From: Rhizobacter sp.
GTDB lineage: Bacteria > Pseudomonadota > Gammaproteobacteria > Burkholderiales > Burkholderiaceae_C
Assembly: GCA_019635355.1 (NCBI GenBank)
Contig: JAHBZQ010000001.1
Span: 4,154,001-4,218,000 of the forward strand
DNA: 64,000 bases
Reading direction: 5' to 3'
The notes under the pieces are model-generated. The model was not told where the DNA came from. It made no database searches and worked only from the letters and a program-made list of their open reading frames with translations. Below are positions 60,278 to 64,000 of the stretch, in pieces (position 1 is the first letter of the stretch; the number at the start of each line of letters is the position of its first letter). The position numbers and the translations under genes are program-made.

Positions 60278-61375
60278 TCAGTCGCCCAATCGCAGGAAGC
60301 GGCGCATGCGCGCGAGTTCCGCGTCCAGCTCGCGGCGGAAGAGAGTGTCGCGCGGGGCTTTCGCTGCGAAGCCGAGTGTGTGCGTCAGCTGCGCATCCAC
60401 CACCGAGAGCGTGCCCCAGCCGATGACACGCTCGCCCCACAAGAGTGGCAGCGCGTAGTAGCCGAGCCGGCGCTGTGCGGCGGGGGTGTAGGCCTCGAAC
60501 TTGTACGTCCAGCCCCAGAGCAGCTCGAAGCGGCGGCGGTCCCACACGATGGGGTCGAAGGGCGCGAGCAGGCGCACCTCGTCGTCGGGCGCATGGCGGG
60601 CCGAGCGCGGGTTCTCGTCGGCCGGCCAGTACCAGGTGGTGCCGTCGAGTTGCAGGCTCGCGAGGTGCTCGCGTGCGAGGCGCATTGCGGCCTGCGTCTG
60701 CGTCTTCAGGTGCGGCGCGCCGTAGCCGAGCAGGCGCGCGAGGTAGGTGAGGCTGGCGGCCGGCAAGGGCGCGTACTTGCGCACGATGAGCTCGATCAGC
60801 GCGGCGGCGCGCAGCGTGCGGCCGGCCGGGCTGTCGTCGCCTTGCGGATGCGCCGCCACCTCGTAGATGCGGGTGCCGTTCTCGCGCCGCGCCACGCGCA
60901 GCAGGCCGCGGTAATGCATGCCGTCGAGCAGCTTGGTGCTCGCGCTCGACGAGCCGCCCCAGTAGTTGGTGATGCGGCCGTGGGCGAAGTGTTCGTCAAC
61001 CTCGCGCGGGTGCACCTGGCCACGTTCGCGCACGAAGGCCAGCACCTCGTTGGCCTGGCGTTTCGTCGTGGGCTTCCACGGGTGCGCCGCGACGCGCGGG
61101 TGCATCAGCGCCAGGTGCTCGCGCGGCAGGAAGCCGTAGTTGACGAGGCAGTCTTCTTCGATCGGCAGGCGTGCGTAGCGGCGCTCGAGGTCGCCGGCCA
61201 TGTAGCCCTTCACGCGGTGGCGCAGCGTGAGGTCTTGCGCGCGGGCCGGTGCGCGGATCGGGTCCGCCTGCACGAAGCCAAGCTTCTGGATCGCCCGCGC
61301 GAGGGTGGTGGGTGCAAAGAGCGTGCGGGCGACGGCGTAGCGGCGCAGGTCGTCGATGGTGATCGGGGCGGGCAT
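60278..61375 (-). CDS. YcaQ/AlkX-type winged-helix DNA glycosylase
   Basis: A 365-residue protein of the HTH_42 family. It carries the N-terminal winged-helix pattern DDLRRYAVARTLFAP and the QxD catalytic-type motif Q36-A37-D38 (FVQADPIRAPARAQDL), as in E. coli YcaQ, an interstrand-crosslink DNA glycosylase. Other motifs are CLVNYGFLPREHLALMHPR and the C-terminal LAPFDPIVWDRRRFELLWGW. It is convergent with the lipoprotein hydrolase gene. Confidence 0.9.
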   Translation of the reverse strand: MPAPITIDDLRRYAVARTLFAPTTLARAIQKLGFVQADPIRAPARAQDLTLRHRVKGYMAGDLERRYARLPIEEDCLVNYGFLPREHLALMHPRVAAHPWKPTTKRQANEVLAFVRERGQVHPREVDEHFAHGRITNYWGGSSSASTKLLDGMHYRGLLRVARRENGTRIYEVAAHPQGDDSPAGRTLRAAALIELIVRKYAPLPAASLTYLARLLGYGAPHLKTQTQAAMRLAREHLASLQLDGTTWYWPADENPRSARHAPDDEVRLLAPFDPIVWDRRRFELLWGWTYKFEAYTPAAQRRLGYYALPLLWGERVIGWGTLSVVDAQLTHTLGFAAKAPRDTLFRRELDAELARMRRFLRLGD

Positions 61376-61492
61376 GCGATCGATTCTGTCGCCGGGGGTG
61401 CGCGGATGTACAGGTCCGGAAACGGCGTGTCAGCAGGCTTGCAGCCGCGCGGAAAGCATGGCGGGGCAGTGGGATCGAATGCTTTACTTTTT

Positions 61493-61520
61493 ATAGCGTT
61501 TTGACTAGAGTGGACGCTAT
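61493..61520. promoter_or_regulatory. Inverted repeat ATAGCGT-N14-ACGCTAT upstream of an AhpD-like gene
   Basis: Perfect 7-base arms (61493-61499 and 61514-61520) flank a TTTTGACTAGAG segment in an AT-rich leader about 25 bases before the gene. It looks like a regulator-binding site or an RNA stem that ends at a short upstream ATG (61519). Confidence 0.5.
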
Positions 61521-61544
61521 GAAAAATGAAGCAATGAGTCCCCG

Positions 61545-62099
61545 ATGACTGCCACTGCCCGCATCGCCGCCGCATCGTCGCCGTTCCCACCCGAGGTGCA
61601 GGCAGCCCTCGACCGGGTCATGCCACCCGGCATGCCGCCGCTCGTGCTCTTCACCACGCTGGCGCGCGACCCGCGGCTCTTCGGCAAGTTCTTCGCCGGC
61701 GGCCTGCTCGACCGCGGCCACCTCACGCTGCGCCAGCGCGAGCTGGTGATCCACCGCACCACGGCGTTGTGCAGATCCGAGTACGAGTGGGGCGTGCATG
61801 TGCGTGGCTTCGCCGACAAGGCCGGGCTCGATGGCCCGCAGCTCGCCTCGACCGTGCACGGCAGCGCCGACGATGCCTGCTGGAGCGACGAAGACCGGCT
61901 GCTGATCCGCCTGTGCGATGCGCTGCACGGCGGCTGCGATGTCGACGACGCGCTGTGGGCCGCGCTGAGCGCTCGCTTCAGCGAGCCGGCGTGCCTCGAG
62001 CTCCTGATGTTGTGCGGCTTCTACCGCACCGTCGCTTACCTCACCAACGCGCTGCGCCTGCCGCTGGAAGCCGGCGCGGCGCGCTTCCCCGAGGCGTAG
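61545..62099 (+). CDS. Carboxymuconolactone decarboxylase family (AhpD-like) protein
   Basis: The 184-residue protein shows the CMD fold (LTLRQRELVIHRTTALCRSE, then YEWGVHVRGFADKAGL) with one cysteine and a conserved EWGVH motif in the place of the CxxC motif, as in the MSMEG-type, probably non-redox members. Function unknown. Start ATG 61545. A nine-codon reading frame (61519-61548) overlaps its start. Confidence 0.88.
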   Translation: MTATARIAAASSPFPPEVQAALDRVMPPGMPPLVLFTTLARDPRLFGKFFAGGLLDRGHLTLRQRELVIHRTTALCRSEYEWGVHVRGFADKAGLDGPQLASTVHGSADDACWSDEDRLLIRLCDALHGGCDVDDALWAALSARFSEPACLELLMLCGFYRTVAYLTNALRLPLEAGAARFPEA

Positions 62100-62179
62100 G
62101 GAGGGCTCTCGGTCCTCCCATGTTCTGAGGAGGCAAAAGGGCGCTTCTCCCCGGGGGCTCGTGAGAACATCCGGGCCTC

Positions 62180-62836
62180 ATGGAGCCCATCACCGTAGCC
62201 CTGGTCGAAGACGATGCCCGCGTGCGCGAGCGCTTCCAGCGCGTCATCGCCGCGGAGCCCACGCTGCGCCTGCTGCACGCCGCCGGCACGGCGCAGGAGC
62301 TCTTGACCTGGTTTGCCGAAAACGCGGTCGACGTGCTGCTCGTCGACCTGGGCCTGCCCGACACGCCCGGCCTCGAAGTGATCCGCCAGGCGCGGCGCAT
62401 GCAGCCCGCGTGTGCGGTGATGGTGATCACGATGTTTGCCGACGAGGCCAACATGCTGCAGGCCTTCGAGGCGGGGGCCGGCGGCTATTTGCTGAAAGAC
62501 GGCACCGAGGCCGACCTTGCGGCCCACGTGCTCAGCCTGCATGGCGGCGGCTCGCCGATGTCTCCCATCATCGCGCGGCAGTTGCTCGTGCGCTGGCAGG
62601 CCAGCGCGCCGCCGACCGCGCCGCGCGTGGGCACGCCGGTGGCCTTGTCGAGGCGCGAGTCCGAGGTACTCGACCTCATCGCACGCGGCTTCATCTACCC
62701 CGAGATCGCGCAGCAGATGGGCCTGTCGGTCAGCACCATCCAGACCCACGTGCGCAACATCTACGGCAAGCTCGACGTGCACAACAAGACCGAAGCCGTG
62801 TTCGAAGCGCGGCAGCTGGGGCTGCTTCGCGGGTGA
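62180..62836 (+). CDS. NarL/FixJ-type response regulator with LuxR output
   Basis: A 218-residue regulator: receiver domain at residues 4-125 with the phospho-acceptor D56 (LLVDLGLP) and lysine in LLKDGTE, and a LuxR-type helix-turn-helix at about 153-212 (LSRRESEVLDLIARGFIYPE, then SVSTIQTHVRNIYGKL). Its stop overlaps the start of the kinase gene (TGATG), which marks a two-component pair. Confidence 0.95.
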   Translation: MEPITVALVEDDARVRERFQRVIAAEPTLRLLHAAGTAQELLTWFAENAVDVLLVDLGLPDTPGLEVIRQARRMQPACAVMVITMFADEANMLQAFEAGAGGYLLKDGTEADLAAHVLSLHGGGSPMSPIIARQLLVRWQASAPPTAPRVGTPVALSRRESEVLDLIARGFIYPEIAQQMGLSVSTIQTHVRNIYGKLDVHNKTEAVFEARQLGLLRG

Positions 62837-64000
62837 TGATCCGCGCCTGTCTCGCGTTGCTGGGCGTGTGCCTGGCACTGTGCCTCGCACCGGCCTCGGC
62901 GGCCGAGCCGGTGATCACGCTGGACCGCGCCCAGGCCACCCTGCGCCCCGACGGGCTGCCAGCGCACGAAGGCGAAGTCGACCTCGCGCGCCGCTGGGAC
63001 ATCGACTTCCCCGGCCGCGACGGCAGCGCCACCTATCGCCTCGCGCTGCCCCCGCGCACGCACGACGAGCCGATGGCGCTGCTCTTCTCGCGCGTGGGCA
63101 ACCAGGTGCTGGTGCAGGTCAACGGCGTGACGGTGCAACGGCTCGGCACGCTGGGCGAGCCGGTTTTCAATGCGGCGAAGACGCCGTACCTCGTCAGCGT
63201 GCCCGCGGCCCTGCTGCGCGCCGACCGTGCGAACGAGCTGCGGGTCGACGTGACCATCCAGCGCCAGCGTTGGGGCGGGCTCTCGCTCGTGCTCTACGGT
63301 ACGCAGGCGGCCGTGGAGCCGATGTATGCCGAGCAGCGCCGCTGGCGGCATTTCTCGTCGGTCATCTTCGCGGTGAGCCTCACCGTGATGGGCGGGCTCG
63401 CGGGGGTGTTGTGGTGGCGGCAGCGCGATGCGCTCTATGGCTGCTTCAGCGCGGCCGCCTTTCTCGGCGTGGTGCGCAACCTCGACCAGGTCTGGCCTGA
63501 CGTGCCGATGTGGTGGCCCTTGTGGGGCGCCATCACCGCGGTGGCCTACATCTGCCACCTGGCGCTGATCTGCCGCTTCGCCTTGCTGGCGCTCGGCGCC
63601 GCACCCGCTTGGACGGGGCGCGCCCTGTACATCGCGATGGGGCTGGCGTCGGCGTTGTCGATCGCGTCGTTCACCCTGGCGATGCCGATGCTCTACACCT
63701 TGGGGCTGGCCGTGCTCGTGCCCGTGGGGCTGACCACGCTCGCGATCATCGTGAGGGCGGCCCTGCAGGGGCGCGGCCGTTTCGGCTGGCTGCTCGTGGT
63801 GGCGGCGGTCATCGCGGTCGGGGCAGGCATCTACGACCTGAGCTTCGTGCGCTTCAGCCACTCGACCGGCCTGCGCAACAACCTCACGCCGCACGCGATC
63901 TTCCTCTTCGTGCTGATCATGGCGGGCCTCGTGGCCGAGCGCTACAGCCGCTCGGTGGCCGACTACCGCGCACTGAATGCGAACCTCGCACAGCGTGTGG
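62836..64000 (+). CDS. 7TM-DISM sensor histidine kinase, N-terminal part only
   Basis: The gene leaves the window after 388 codons. A signal peptide (CLALLGVCLALCLAPASA) is followed by an extracellular jelly-roll-like domain at about residues 25-155 (the 7TMR-DISMED region; DIDFPGRDGSATYRLAL, then NQVLVQVNGV) and seven membrane helices at about 165-370. The kinase core is beyond the edge. The pairing with the upstream response regulator implies signalling of an external ligand to gene expression. Confidence 0.87.
   Translation, partial: MIRACLALLGVCLALCLAPASAAEPVITLDRAQATLRPDGLPAHEGEVDLARRWDIDFPGRDGSATYRLALPPRTHDEPMALLFSRVGNQVLVQVNGVTVQRLGTLGEPVFNAAKTPYLVSVPAALLRADRANELRVDVTIQRQRWGGLSLVLYGTQAAVEPMYAEQRRWRHFSSVIFAVSLTVMGGLAGVLWWRQRDALYGCFSAAAFLGVVRNLDQVWPDVPMWWPLWGAITAVAYICHLALICRFALLALGAAPAWTGRALYIAMGLASALSIASFTLAMPMLYTLGLAVLVPVGLTTLAIIVRAALQGRGRFGWLLVVAAVIAVGAGIYDLSFVRFSHSTGLRNNLTPHAIFLFVLIMAGLVAERYSRSVADYRALNANLAQRV

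Noticed and set aside
61510..61928. Minus-strand reading frame over the AhpD-like gene
   Set aside because: It is antisense to a gene with a clear family pattern and has no support of its own.

Overview
The window is GC-rich chromosomal DNA with dense, mostly leaderless gene packing and many 4-base ATGA overlaps. Gene content (two general porins, TRAP transport, glutathione-linked formaldehyde oxidation, an ahcY-tlyA-metF operon behind an SAH riboswitch, PHB-depolymerase-type esterase, 7TM-DISM kinase with a LuxR regulator) points to a Gram-negative betaproteobacterium of the order Burkholderiales, probably near the Rubrivivax/Leptothrix/Rhizobacter group. That placement is inference from gene content and style, not from a marker gene. 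No tRNA, rRNA, CRISPR array, integrase or transposase was seen, and no gene-free stretch exceeds about 300 bases.

Region 1 to 9.3 kb: the 5' part of a membrane sensor, LysE and EamA exporters, a divergent LysR regulator, a KaiC-like double-ATPase that overlaps a hybrid histidine kinase, a SET-domain methyltransferase, and the two-gene glutathione-dependent formaldehyde oxidation pathway. Region 9.3 to 14.1 kb: a run of small minus-strand genes (CPBP protease, membrane proteins, methyltransferase, GFA enzyme, DUF2007/DUF2628, DUF2867 and a frameshifted membrane protein). At 14134-15825 lies a 1.7-kb insert of clearly lower GC with the anatomy of a single integron gene cassette: an attC-like site, a matching TTAGAC start, and one 526-codon gene of unknown function with a coiled coil and a RelE-toxin-like C-terminus. 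No integrase is present.

Region 16 to 30.3 kb: a porin, a pyrroline-carboxylate reductase/MBL pair, a DUF1801-AraC-VOC-DUF1801 group, then a TetR-controlled catabolic unit (TRAP transporter, shikimate/quinate dehydrogenase-like enzyme, a split 3-dehydroshikimate dehydratase, porin) that probably imports and degrades quinate or shikimate. A secreted PQQ-repeat lipoprotein follows. Region 30.3 to 38.9 kb: a MerR regulator with glutaredoxin facing a DUF2938-DUF2798 pair across a classic 19-bp-spacer MerR promoter, PHB-depolymerase-like esterase, folate cyclo-ligase, M16 peptidase, OmpW, and an ECF41 sigma factor with its carboxymuconolactone-decarboxylase partner. Both ECF41 genes are preceded by an exact TGTCACA-N16-CGTC promoter.

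Region 38.9 to 49.8 kb is the most system-like locus: one minus-strand operon of eight genes, DUF2170, PspA, a small protein, a YqiJ-like membrane protein, a YqiK-like flotillin, a zinc-ribbon protein, a 1716-residue AAA+ ATPase and a single-HKD phospholipase-D-like enzyme. It has its own strong promoter with a perfect palindrome. I read it as a membrane-stress or envelope-defence machine. Region 49.9 to 53.1 kb is the SAM-cycle operon under the SAH riboswitch. Region 53.2 to 64 kb carries a thiolase facing a five-gene operon of fully overlapping genes (MFS, TetR, HAD phosphatase, MFS, MBL), a lipoprotein hydrolase, a YcaQ-type DNA glycosylase, an AhpD-like protein and a response regulator/7TM-DISM kinase pair cut by the window end.
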